Shown in pieces: positions 27,433 to 36,415 of a DNA stretch of 64,000 nucleotides. The notes below the pieces were generated by a model that saw nothing but the letters and a program-made list of their open reading frames with translations, was not told the origin of the DNA and ran no database searches. This DNA is from DASQUK01 sp963813485 (GTDB taxonomy: Bacteria > Actinomycetota > Acidimicrobiia > Acidimicrobiales > VFJN01): positions 248,001 to 312,000 of the forward strand of contig CAWEZE010000013.1 of the NCBI GenBank assembly GCA_963813485.1, given 5' to 3'. The first letter of the stretch is position 1, and every line of letters starts with the position of its first letter. The translations under genes and the position numbers were made by a program.

Positions 27433-29642
27433 CGGGTCACTCCCGGTGCGGCGACGGCCCGGAGCGCCACCACGGGGACGATCACGATGAACATGGTCAG
27501 TGGTACGGCGACCGACGAGTCGTTGGCCACCAAACCGATGATCCCGAGCACGGCCAGCCCGGCAGCGGCCGCGACCGTCGGACGGTGCCGCTCGCGGACC
27601 GGGACGCGGGGCCCGACCCGACCCAGCGCCGCCAGCGTGGCGTAGACCCCCGCGGCCACCACAAGGGCGCCGACGGTCAGCCAGGCCGCCAGCTCGGCGC
27701 CGCCCAGGCTCGCCTGCCAGCGCCGGCTGAGGCTCCTGAAGAACGAGGTCCAGCGCCCCTCGATCACGTGGTCCGCCAGCCGCGCCAGGTGGGTCTGCAC
27801 GTCCTCGGGACGGGCGGCGTCGATGAAGGCGAACGCCAGCAGCGCCACTCCAGTCGCCAGGACCAGTGCCACCGCCTCCCGCCATCCGATCCGCCGGCCC
27901 GCCAGCAGCAGGGCGGTGACGCCGAAGGCGGGGACCATGGACGCGACCCCACCCACATCAGCGCCCAGCATGGGTAGGCCTTCGAGCAGCAGGACGGCTG
28001 CCAACAGCCCGATCGCCAGGCCCAGTCCGCGTCGCCCGGTCCGGTCGACGATGAGGGCAGCCAGCAGGATCGTGGCCGAGCCGAACAGGGCGAAGGCCAG
28101 GTTGCCGAGGCCCACGAACCTGCCCGCCACCGCCACCGAGTAGCCGAAGACCGTGTTCACCTGGAGCGGCGCACCCAGCGCCACGTCCACCCCGATCGCG
28201 GCCACGATGGCCGCAACGCCCACGGTCACACCCAAGCCGGGCCAGCGCCGCTCTACCCAGGCCGCCGAGGCCGCGAGCACCGCCGTGATGGCGACGAGGG
28301 CGGCGATGTAGCGCACGGTGTCGGTTCCCACGGCCTCGATCCGGCCGACCAGGAAGGTGGCCGGTACGGCCCCGAGCACACCGAACGCCGCAGCAGCCAG
28401 GACGCTCCGGGGCCGCGGGCCCAGGCGACGGCGCTGCCACGTCGCCAGCGCCAGCACCACCAGGGCGGTCACGATGACCGTCACGACCGCCGGGAGGACG
28501 CTGTCGCGGAAGTCGGCCTCGTCGGACGCGTCGGTCAGGCGCCCGATCCGATCGCCCCCGGAACCCCCACGCGCCTGAAAGGCGCGGCCCTCGACCGTGT
28601 CCGGCGGCTCCTCGCCGAGCAGGGACAGGACGGTCGGCGCCACGTCGGCGAGTTGCACGTAGCCGTTGCGGCGGGTGGTGGCGGAACGCAGCAGCTCGGG
28701 GTCGACCCCGGGGCCGCGCAGGGCGGCGATGCCCAGCCCCGGTGAAGAGGCTGACGCCACGGGCGACAGCACGAGCACCGCGTCCCGCTCGGGATCGACG
28801 CGCTCGAGCAGTCGTCCTAGGAGCGCATCGGCGTCGGCGAGCGCCCGGGCGCGGAGCGCGTGGCGTTGCGCCCCCGTGGCACGGGGTGCGTACGCGTCCG
28901 CACGGCTCAGGTCCGAGGCCTCGACCAGCACGACGCTGCGGTGGGCCGAGAACCGGTCCCCGCCACTCCAGGCGCCGTCGAAGGCGGCCAGCACCTGCTC
29001 GGGATCCAGGCGGTGCCCGAACGGCGCGCCGGCGTCGTCCGCCAGCAGCGAGCGTCCCACCGTGCCGCTCGGCACGATTCCCTCCGAATCGATCAGGGCG
29101 GTGGCGGCGCCACGGGCGTAGGAACCGTCGGGGGGCGGCTCGTCGCTCACGAACCCCTCCACGGCGTCGGCGTTGGCGATCACCGCCCGATCGACGCCGG
29201 CGTCCGACAGCGCGTCGCCGAGCGTGCCGACGTCGGCCCCGAACGCCGAGTTGTCGTTGGCGTCGACTGCCGCCCCCATCCCCAGGTATGCGATCCCGGC
29301 AGGGACGTAGCCCAGTCGCCGTTCGAGTATCTCGGCAGTGGGGACACCGCCATAGGTCTCGTCGCGATCCACGGCCACTGCCGTGTCCACCAGCGGCGCC
29401 ACCGCCCGGGTCCCGGCACTGAGCGTCAGGTACGCCTCAGTCGTGCTGGCGTCGTGCCGCCCGATCCGGGTCGAGACGTCACCGACGGCGGCGTCGTCGA
29501 CGAACGCCGCCAGGTTCGGCATCCGTGCGTCACGCAGGTCGGACCAGCCAACGCCCGGGAGGGTGACGATCAGCACCCTGTCGACCGCCTCGGGGCCCGG
29601 CGTCGCCTCCCCCGCCTGTTCCGCACCCGGCGAGCAGACCAA
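27429..29642 (-). CDS. Phosphatase-like polytopic membrane protein, paralogue 1
   Basis: About 737 residues: an extracytoplasmic alkaline-phosphatase-superfamily-like domain (VLIVTLPGVGWSDL, TLSAGTRAVAP, VVLVEASDLSRA, VAPTVLSLLGEEPPDTVEGR), then about ten membrane helices from residue 380. The start is doubtful. TTG at 29642 gives no signal peptide. One frame over, VVLLLLLLLGLLAGC is a perfect lipoprotein signal that joins if one G is removed from the G5 run at 29609-29613, and that frame opens at the GTG at 29841 within repeat R2, overlapping the murJ stop. An envelope role is inferred from the murJ neighbourhood; no substrate is known. Confidence 0.7.
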   Translation of the reverse strand: MVCSPGAEQAGEATPGPEAVDRVLIVTLPGVGWSDLRDARMPNLAAFVDDAAVGDVSTRIGRHDASTTEAYLTLSAGTRAVAPLVDTAVAVDRDETYGGVPTAEILERRLGYVPAGIAYLGMGAAVDANDNSAFGADVGTLGDALSDAGVDRAVIANADAVEGFVSDEPPPDGSYARGAATALIDSEGIVPSGTVGRSLLADDAGAPFGHRLDPEQVLAAFDGAWSGGDRFSAHRSVVLVEASDLSRADAYAPRATGAQRHALRARALADADALLGRLLERVDPERDAVLVLSPVASASSPGLGIAALRGPGVDPELLRSATTRRNGYVQLADVAPTVLSLLGEEPPDTVEGRAFQARGGSGGDRIGRLTDASDEADFRDSVLPAVVTVIVTALVVLALATWQRRRLGPRPRSVLAAAAFGVLGAVPATFLVGRIEAVGTDTVRYIAALVAITAVLAASAAWVERRWPGLGVTVGVAAIVAAIGVDVALGAPLQVNTVFGYSVAVAGRFVGLGNLAFALFGSATILLAALIVDRTGRRGLGLAIGLLAAVLLLEGLPMLGADVGGVASMVPAFGVTALLLAGRRIGWREAVALVLATGVALLAFAFIDAARPEDVQTHLARLADHVIEGRWTSFFRSLSRRWQASLGGAELAAWLTVGALVVAAGVYATLAALGRVGPRVPVRERHRPTVAAAAGLAVLGIIGLVANDSSVAVPLTMFIVIVPVVALRAVAAPGVTR

Positions 29643-29667
29643 GAAGAAGAAGAAGAAGAAGAACGAC
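29643..29667. repeat. (TTC)8 run in a signal-sequence region
   Basis: Eight consecutive TTC triplets on the minus strand, read as poly-Leu in the frame that gives a lipobox and as poly-Phe in the frame of the downstream phosphatase-like domain. A likely site of length variation. Confidence 0.7.
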
Positions 29668-29705
29668 TCGGCCGCAGGCCGAGGCCGTCCTCCGCCCCCG
29701 GCGAA

Positions 29706-29841
29706 GGGCGGGTAGCGAACGGGTGGCGCTGAGGATGCGGGGCCGCTGGAGGCGGCTAACAGCCGCCGAGGGCGGTAGGCCCCGCACCGGAGGCGACAGG
29801 ACCCGTGAGCGGAGGGGCGCGGACGGGCGGAGCCGGCTCAC
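29706..29841 (-). repeat. Repeat R2, copy between murJ and the phosphatase-like gene
   Basis: 136 bp almost identical to 62906-63040 (135 bp) except for the central hairpin. On the minus strand it opens GTGAGCCGGCT, where GTG overlaps the murJ stop (GTGA). The central hairpin here is GGCGGCT-AAC-AGCCGCC (29751-29767) on the + strand. The repeat is open in the frame that leads into the signal sequence of the next gene. Confidence 0.9.
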
Positions 29842-31506
29842 GCCAGCACCTCCGGAGGGAGGACTGGGGACTCGTCGAGCCCGTCCGTCGTCACAGGCAC
29901 GTCGGCCGCCGCCCGGGTGCTCAGCGCGGCCGGCACACCCAGCAACCGGTAGCCGGCGACCACGACGCCGGCGCCGATGGCCGCAATCACCATCACGGTC
30001 GCCAGGGCCGCCAGGCGCCCGGGATCCTCGCCGAGCACCGCCTCGCTGGCCGCCCACCCGGCGACGCCGGCGACAGCCGACACCAAGCCGATGCGGCCCA
30101 GCGCCGCCGGGCGCAACGATGCCCCGGTGCGGCGACTGAGCCCCAGCGCCAGGACCCCGGCGCCCACGGTGTAGGCGATCGAATGGCCCAGCCCGAGCAA
30201 CACGATGCGCGCGGTCCCGTCGACCAGCGCGGCGCTCACGACCATGACCACGACCCCCACCGCGGCGCTCGCCAGCGACACGACACCCGGCGTGCGGCTG
30301 TCGCCCAGCGCGTAGTAGCCGCGGGCCAGGAGCAGGAAGGCGCTGTAGCCATACAGCCCGATCGCGAGGCCGGCCACGGCGGCCGCCAGGAGTTGGCCAT
30401 TGGTCTGGCCGAACTCCACAACCCGTAGAGCCGGCGAAGCCAGGGCGATCATGGCCGCTGTCGCCGGTAGGACCAGCAGCGCCATGCGCTCCAGCGCCCA
30501 GCGCAAGGAGGCGGCGACCTGTCGACGCCCCGCTTCTCGCGCCTCGGTCACCATCTCCGGGAGGATCGCCGTGTGGATGGGCTGGGCCAACACCGCGTAG
30601 GGCGCCAGGAAGATCACCCAGCCGACCTGGTAGGCGACCACGCCGCCCACGACGCCGGCGGCGGTGACGATGGCGGCGCCGAGCAGCAAACCGGCGCCCG
30701 TGTGCAGCACCACGCCCCAGCCCGAGTGGCGGAGCACGGCCCCGACCTCCGCGTCGTGCCCGGGCCAGCGCGGCCGCAGCCGGAAACCGGAGGCGGCGCC
30801 GGCGCCCAGCAGCACGCCCACGAACGCCAGCACGCCGCCCGGTCCCGGCCGCCACCAGCAGCAGCTTCTCGCCGGTCGTGAGGTCGAGCCCGGGATCGGG
30901 CCCCGCCACCACGCGGAACAGGGCCAGGCACCCCACCATGACCACGGTGTTGCCGATGGGCGCCGCCGCCGTGATCGCGAAGCGGCGCTTGGCGTAGAGG
31001 ACCGCCGTGATGATCGTGCCGGCGGCGTAGAGCAGCACCTGGGGCACGAAGAACCGCAGCAGGAACGTGACCAGGTCCTGCTGGGCTGCCGCTACGTCGC
31101 TGTCGACGCCGATGGTCAGCACCCGCGCCATCAGGGGGGCGCCCACCACGGCGACGACGGTGATCGGTCCGAGGACGGCGAGGGCTACGCCGAGGACGCC
31201 CCCCGCCACCCGCTCGGCACCGGCCTCGTCGTCGCGGTCGAGCAGGTGCACGAACGTGGGGACCAGGACGGCCGACAGCGCGCCGGCCGCCAACAGCTCG
31301 AACAGCACGTTCGACACGGAGTTGGCGGACTGGAAGGCGTCGCCGAGCGACGTCGTGCCCAGCACCGCCGTCACGACCAGGACGCGCACGAACCCGAGGA
31401 CCCGGGACACGGCCGTGACGGCGCCCATCCCCGCCGCCGCCCGGGTGGTACTGGAGGCGGTGCTCACGCGTGGGCCGACGGGCGCGGACAGGCGAAGCCG
31501 GCTCAC
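29838..31506 (-). pseudogene. murJ: Lipid II flippase MurJ, frameshifted
   Basis: About 556 residues if repaired, with 13-14 membrane helices. The MurJ pattern is clear: AVTAVSRVLGFVRVLVVTAVLG at the N-terminus, DAFQSANSVSNVLFELLAAGALSAVLVP, and ALGDSRTPGVVSL in the second half. The frame breaks at about 30838 after KLLLVAAGTG and continues as GVLAFVGVLLGAG in the next frame; removing one G from the GGG at 30838-30840 repairs it. GTG at 31506 overlaps the mctB stop and lies in a partial R2 repeat, which encodes the first ten residues. MurJ exports lipid II for peptidoglycan. Confidence 0.87.
31477..31506 (-). repeat. Partial repeat R2 at the murJ start
   Basis: GTGAGCCGGCTTCGCCTGTC followed by CGCGCCC matches the first 28 or so bases of the full R2 copies, including the overlap of GTG with the upstream stop. 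The rest of the element is missing. Confidence 0.6.
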
Positions 31507-32555
31507 GAGTCGCCGCCCTCCGCGTCCTCCACCGGTGGCAGCAGCTGGGTTCCGTCCTCGGTGCCGTAGTGCCCGATCCGCGGGGCGCCCGGTTGGGCGT
31601 CGACGAGCGCGAGGACGGTCGCGACTCGCCCCGACACCCGGTCGAGGTCGTCGACCGTCGACAGGTACTGGGACAGGTCTCCGTCGTCACGGATGACGTC
31701 GACGAGTCGTTCGGCGGGCGGCTCGTCGCCGTCGACCTCGTCCTCCGGAACGCGCGACGGCTCGACGGCCACCACCGGGGCCGGCTGGTCGTCGGAGGTG
31801 AGATCGGTCAGTATCGGCATCAGCGCATCGTCGAGCGGTACCGACGCATCGGGGCCCGACACCACCACGATCCGCAGCCCCGAGGCCGGTAGGCGCACGA
31901 CGTCGCCGTCACCGTCGGGCACGTCGTAGTCGACGAACTCGGCCTCGCGGAGCCGGGCCAGCAGCTCGGGCTCCGCCGGTGCGGCCTGTTGGGCCTGGCC
32001 GGTGCCCACCGCACCGGCTGGGCTCCCGGAGCTGGAGCCGGACGGCAGGTCGATGGCGCCGTAGAGAACGTCGGCCAGCTGCATGGCGAGGCTGTTGCGG
32101 AGCCGGCTGGTGTCGTCGGTGCTGAGATCGAGGGCGTCGGCCAGCTGCGCGACCTCGTCGTCGTCGTCGAGCAGCAGGCGGTCGGTCAGCCACCACGTGC
32201 CCATCACGTCGGCGTCCGCCTGGTCCAGCGCGGTGGTGACCCGCTCCACGAGCCCTTCGTCGATCCCCCGCGGGGCCACGACCAGCACCGGTTGGCCCAG
32301 GAGCTGCCGGTCGAACAGGCGCGCACCGAGCTGCTCGTCGAGGCCCCCTGCCTCCTCCTCGAACGCGTCGAGCTGGTGGCGGAGCTCGGCGTTGCGGTCG
32401 CCGGCGCGGTCGAGGTCGCTCTCGAGCTCCTCGAGGTCGCCTTTGAGCTGGTCCTCCAGGGCGTCGTCGAGAAACGTGGTCCCGAGAAGGAGCCCGACTC
32501 CGAGGGCCAGGAACACGGCCGTGAGCGAGACGATGTGGTAGCGGAAGTTGATCAT
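31503..32555 (-). CDS. MctB/SctB-type copper-transport or outer-layer protein
   Basis: A 350-residue protein. Residues 1-25 (MINFRYHIVSLTAVFLALGVGLLLG) are the conserved membrane anchor of the MctB family, followed by a coiled coil (about 33-75) and an extracytoplasmic alpha/beta domain. M. tuberculosis MctB (Rv1698) lies in the same place between steA and pyrG. In mycobacteria it is linked to copper export and outer-membrane function; here only the family can be claimed. ATG overlaps the steA stop as TGATG. Confidence 0.88.
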   Translation of the reverse strand: MINFRYHIVSLTAVFLALGVGLLLGTTFLDDALEDQLKGDLEELESDLDRAGDRNAELRHQLDAFEEEAGGLDEQLGARLFDRQLLGQPVLVVAPRGIDEGLVERVTTALDQADADVMGTWWLTDRLLLDDDDEVAQLADALDLSTDDTSRLRNSLAMQLADVLYGAIDLPSGSSSGSPAGAVGTGQAQQAAPAEPELLARLREAEFVDYDVPDGDGDVVRLPASGLRIVVVSGPDASVPLDDALMPILTDLTSDDQPAPVVAVEPSRVPEDEVDGDEPPAERLVDVIRDDGDLSQYLSTVDDLDRVSGRVATVLALVDAQPGAPRIGHYGTEDGTQLLPPVEDAEGGDS

Positions 32556-33865
32556 CAACCGGAGATGAGCGAGCGCCAGAAGGCGCGGAGCCACAGCCGG
32601 ACCGGCTCGGACAGCATGAGCGCGACCACCAGCGTGAAGACGGCCGCCGCAATCATCCACACCAGGTCCCAGGTTCGGACCGAATGCCGGTACAGGCGAC
32701 TGACGCCCTTGGCATCGACCAGGGTCGACCCCACCTTCATGCGCACGAGGAACGTCGAGGCCATGCCCGCCCGCCCCTTGTCGAGGAACTCGAGCATGCT
32801 GCTGTGGGCGCCGACCGCGACCATCAGCTCCGCCCCCTCCTGGTACGCCAGGAGCATCGCCACGTCCTCGCTGGTGCCCGGGGCAGAGAACACGCTGTAG
32901 GGCAGGCCGAGGTCATCGAGCCGCTTGGCCCCCGGTGCCCGACCGTCGGTGTAGCCGTGGACGATGAGCTGGGCGCCGCAGCCCATGGCGTCCTCCGACA
33001 CGGAGTCGAAGTCGCCGATGATGAGGTCGGGCACTGCTCCGATCGCGAGCAGCGCGTCGGCACCGCCGTCGACGCCGATGAGCACCGGGCGCAGCTCTCT
33101 CAGGTAACCGGACTGACGAAGCAGGCGGAGATCCTCCTTGTAGTCGATGCCCCGCACGACGATGAGCACGTGCCGGCCCTTGACGCGGAAGTCGAGCTCG
33201 GGCACGTCGAGCTCGTCGATCAGCAGGTCGATCTCCTGGCGCACGTAGTCGGCGGTGTTCACCGCGAACCGCTCCAGCTCCGGCCCCAGGTTGCTACGGG
33301 CGTCGTCGATGGCGGCGTCGACCCGCTCGACCGACTGGCGCGTTCCCCGCGCCACGACCGTGCCGCCCACCAGCACGCGGTCGCCGTCGACGGTGACGGG
33401 TGCACCCTCGACCACGGCGTCCATGACCTCGTCGCCCGCGCCGTCGACCAGCGGGATTCCCGCCCGGCACAGCAACAGCGGCCCCACGTTGGGATAGCGG
33501 CCCGTGATCGACGGCGAGGCGTTGACGACCGCTGCGGGCGCGGCGTCGACCAGCGTCTCCGCCGCCACCCGATCGAGGTCGGGATGGTCGATCACCGCCA
33601 CGTCACCGGGCCGAAGCCGCTTGACCAGCCGCTTGGTGCGGCGGTCGACCCGGGCGACGCCGCTGACAGGGCGGGCGGCGTCGGCGGCCTCGCGGCGGCG
33701 AGCGATCCGACGCCGACGGCGCGATGCCCGGTGGCTCAGGGCGCCGGCCGCACGCGCCCCGGCCGCACGCGCCCCGGCCACGCGCCCGCCGGCCGGACGC
33801 TCACCTCTCCCGTCGGCCTCGCCGTCGACCGTGCCGTCTGCGTTGTCTCCCTCCGCGAGCGCCAC
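32555..33865 (-). CDS. steA: SteA-family protein (thiamine pyrophosphokinase-like fold, C-terminal membrane helix)
   Basis: 436 residues. The N-terminal 60 are low-complexity (ARAAGARAAGA). Next comes a domain with GDVAVIDHPDLDRVAAETL, then a TPP-kinase-like region (LIGVDGGADALLAIG, PDLIIGDFDSVSEDA), and a final transmembrane helix (about 400-420). In Corynebacterium SteA with SteB affects cell separation and ring assembly. mctB follows and recN precedes, as in M. tuberculosis. GTG at 33865 is chosen for its 1-nt spacing from the recN stop. Confidence 0.88.
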   Translation of the reverse strand: MALAEGDNADGTVDGEADGRGERPAGGRVAGARAAGARAAGALSHRASRRRRRIARRREAADAARPVSGVARVDRRTKRLVKRLRPGDVAVIDHPDLDRVAAETLVDAAPAAVVNASPSITGRYPNVGPLLLCRAGIPLVDGAGDEVMDAVVEGAPVTVDGDRVLVGGTVVARGTRQSVERVDAAIDDARSNLGPELERFAVNTADYVRQEIDLLIDELDVPELDFRVKGRHVLIVVRGIDYKEDLRLLRQSGYLRELRPVLIGVDGGADALLAIGAVPDLIIGDFDSVSEDAMGCGAQLIVHGYTDGRAPGAKRLDDLGLPYSVFSAPGTSEDVAMLLAYQEGAELMVAVGAHSSMLEFLDKGRAGMASTFLVRMKVGSTLVDAKGVSRLYRHSVRTWDLVWMIAAAVFTLVVALMLSEPVRLWLRAFWRSLISG

Positions 33866-33866
33866 G

Positions 33867-35537
33867 TCAGACTCCCCGCTCCCCGGCCGCGGTCGCCAGC
33901 AGCTCCGCGGCGTGGACACGGGCGGCGTCGCTGTCGGGCTGGCCCGAAAGCATGCGCGACAGCTCGATCACCCGCTCGGGATGATCGAGCACGCTCGCCC
34001 GCGCCACGGTTGTCGACTCGTCGCTCTGCTTGGTCACTCGCACCTGGACGTCGGCGTAGGCCGCGACCTGCGGCAGGTGGGTCACGACGAGCACCTGGTG
34101 CGGCTGATCGGCCAGGCGGGCCAGCGACCGACCGACGGCGACCGCGGCGGCGCCGCCGATGCCGGCGTCGACTTCGTCGAACACCAGGGTCGGTGGCGCA
34201 GCGGTGAGCACGAGGCGCAACGCGAGCATGGTCCGCGCCAGCTCGCCACCCGAGGCGACCTTGGCCAGCGGGAGCGGTGGCGTGCCGGGGTTGGCCGCCA
34301 GCCTCAGCTCGACGTCGTCGGCAGGGTCCTCGCCGCTCACCACCACCTCGACCTGCGCCTTGGGGAGGGCCAACTCGGCCAGGTGGGCCTGCACCTCGGC
34401 CGCCAGCAGAGGCGCGGCGTCCCGGCGCGCAGCGGCCACCTTCGCCGCCGCCTCGGCTTCGGTGGCGCGGCCAGCGCTGAGGCGTGCGTCGAGCTCGGCG
34501 GCACGGCGGTCGTGGTCCTCGAGCTCGCCCAACCGGGCCCGGAGTCGGTCGCCCTCGGCCAGCACGTCGGCCAGCGTCTCGCCGTACTTGCGGCGCAGGT
34601 CGTGCAGGAGTTGCCGGCGTTCGCGGACCTGGGCGAGGCGTTCCGGGTCCTCGTCGATCGCCTCACCGGCGGCGCGCAACTCGCCGGCCACGTCGCTCAG
34701 CTCGGCCGCCAACGCCCGCAAGCGGGTCTCGGCATCGCCGAAGGGTGCCCGCCCGGCCAGGAGTGCCAACGCCGAGCCCACGGCATCGGCCGCCGACGCG
34801 GCCGAGTCGGGCGCATCGGCGGCACCGCCGCCGCTGAGCACCATGACGGCGCCGGACGCCGCTTCGCGGTGGGCGGTGGCATCGGCCAGCCCGTCCTCCA
34901 GGCGCTCGAGCTCGGCGTCCTCGTCCGGACCGGTGATGGCGGCGGCGTCGATGTCGGCCACCTGGTAACGCAGGAGGTCGAGCTCGCGGGCCCGCGCCCG
35001 CTCGTCGCCGCCCACCCGGGCGAGCTCGTCGAGAACGGCGCCGATCTCGCGCCGGGCGGCCTGCAGCGGCCCGAGGTCGACGTGTCCGAACCGGTCGAGC
35101 GCGTCGCGCTGGGCGGCCACGTGCAGCAATGACTGGTGGGCGTGCTGGCCGTGGAGATCGACGAGCTCGGCGCCGACCGCCGCGAGCTCGCCGGCCGTCG
35201 CCAACCGCCCGTCGATGTAGGCGCGACTGCGCCCCGATCGGGGGATGGCCCGTGCCAGCACGATCTCGTCCCCGGTGTCACCGTCGCCACCGTGGTCCCC
35301 GTCGCCATCGCTCGGAGCACGGCCGGGCCGGACGAATCGGCCCTCGACCCAGGCCTCGTCGGCTCCTGCCCGCACCAGCACCGGGTCGGCCCGTCCCCCG
35401 ACCAACAGCTCGATGGCGTCGACGACAAGGGTCTTGCCAGCCCCGGTCTCGCCGGTGAGCGCCGTCATCCCCGGGCCGAGCACCAGGCGCAGCTCGGCGA
35501 TCACTCCGAGATCGCGGACGGCCAGTTCGAGGATCAC
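33867..35537 (-). CDS. recN: DNA repair protein RecN
   Basis: SMC-like ATPase for double-strand break repair, 556 residues. Walker A is GETGAGKT (about 29-36), the signature is KVASGGELARTMLALR, Walker B is LVFDEVDAGIGG, and VVTHLPQVAAYAD carries the switch His. Coiled coils fill residues about 150-370. An acidic/Gly insert (DGDGDHGGDGDTGD) follows the first strands. It ends 1 nt before steA and starts 8 nt after nadK. Confidence 0.96.
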   Translation of the reverse strand: MILELAVRDLGVIAELRLVLGPGMTALTGETGAGKTLVVDAIELLVGGRADPVLVRAGADEAWVEGRFVRPGRAPSDGDGDHGGDGDTGDEIVLARAIPRSGRSRAYIDGRLATAGELAAVGAELVDLHGQHAHQSLLHVAAQRDALDRFGHVDLGPLQAARREIGAVLDELARVGGDERARARELDLLRYQVADIDAAAITGPDEDAELERLEDGLADATAHREAASGAVMVLSGGGAADAPDSAASAADAVGSALALLAGRAPFGDAETRLRALAAELSDVAGELRAAGEAIDEDPERLAQVRERRQLLHDLRRKYGETLADVLAEGDRLRARLGELEDHDRRAAELDARLSAGRATEAEAAAKVAAARRDAAPLLAAEVQAHLAELALPKAQVEVVVSGEDPADDVELRLAANPGTPPLPLAKVASGGELARTMLALRLVLTAAPPTLVFDEVDAGIGGAAAVAVGRSLARLADQPHQVLVVTHLPQVAAYADVQVRVTKQSDESTTVARASVLDHPERVIELSRMLSGQPDSDAARVHAAELLATAAGERGV

Positions 35538-35545
35538 CCGGTCAC

Positions 35546-36400
35546 CTAGCGGTCGCTCAGACCGAACTTGGTCTTGAGGATGTGCAGGAAGTCCCGTGGC
35601 CCGAAGGTGACGAACCGCGCCGACTCCCGCGCGCCGGTGGCCCGGATGGCGTCGCCCGGGCGCAGGGTCCCGAGGTTGGACCCGTCGACCGACAGCGTGG
35701 CCGCGCGGTCGTCCAGCACCTCGATGCGCACGGTGGCGGTGGGTGGCAGCACGAGGGAACGGTCGAAGAGCATGTGCGGTGACACCGGTGTCATCAGCAG
35801 GCAGCGATGGGTCGGCTCGACAATGGGTCCCCGAGCCGAGAAGGCGTAGGCCGTCGATCCCGTGGGGGTGGCGACGATCAGGCCGTCAGCAGCGTACGGG
35901 GTGAAGGTCTCACCGTCGACGCTGACCCCCAGCCGGACGGTATGGCCCATCGGGGTCTTCTCCAGCACCACCTCGTTGAGAGCGAGGTGCACGTTGTCTT
36001 CGAAGCCGGCGGCCTCGACGGTCACCGCCAGCATCATCCGCTCCTCGACGTCGTACGAGCCGGCGAGGAACCGCTTGAGCGCCATGCGCAGGCTGGCCGG
36101 TTCCACCTCGGTGAGGTACCCCAGTTGGCCCACGTTGACGCCGATGACCGGCACGTCCTCGGCCGCTACCAGGTCGACGGTGCGCAGCATGGTGCCGTCG
36201 CCGCCCAGGCTGATGGCTACGTCGAGGCCTCGAGCGAAGTCCGCCTCGGCGCTGCCGACGTCGGTCAGCCCGGCGATTGCGGCATCGTGCAGCGGCAGGC
36301 GGACCTCGTGTCCCCGCTCCCGCAGCCACGCCACGGCGTCACGCGCCAGTTCGGCTGCCTGGTCGCGCTCGTGATGGACGATGATCCCGACGGTGGCCAC
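35546..36400 (-). CDS. nadK: NAD kinase
   Basis: Makes NADP from NAD. The 284-residue protein has the GGDGTML motif (about 66-72), GVNVGQLGYLTEVEP, ALNEVVLEK, and ADGLIVATPTGSTAYAFSARGPIV, all diagnostic for NadK. The start ATG at 36400 lies 15 nt after the tlyA stop; tlyA-nadK-recN is a conserved actinobacterial run. Confidence 0.97.
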   Translation of the reverse strand: MATVGIIVHHERDQAAELARDAVAWLRERGHEVRLPLHDAAIAGLTDVGSAEADFARGLDVAISLGGDGTMLRTVDLVAAEDVPVIGVNVGQLGYLTEVEPASLRMALKRFLAGSYDVEERMMLAVTVEAAGFEDNVHLALNEVVLEKTPMGHTVRLGVSVDGETFTPYAADGLIVATPTGSTAYAFSARGPIVEPTHRCLLMTPVSPHMLFDRSLVLPPTATVRIEVLDDRAATLSVDGSNLGTLRPGDAIRATGARESARFVTFGPRDFLHILKTKFGLSDR

Positions 36401-36415
36401 GGCGGCACTACACCC

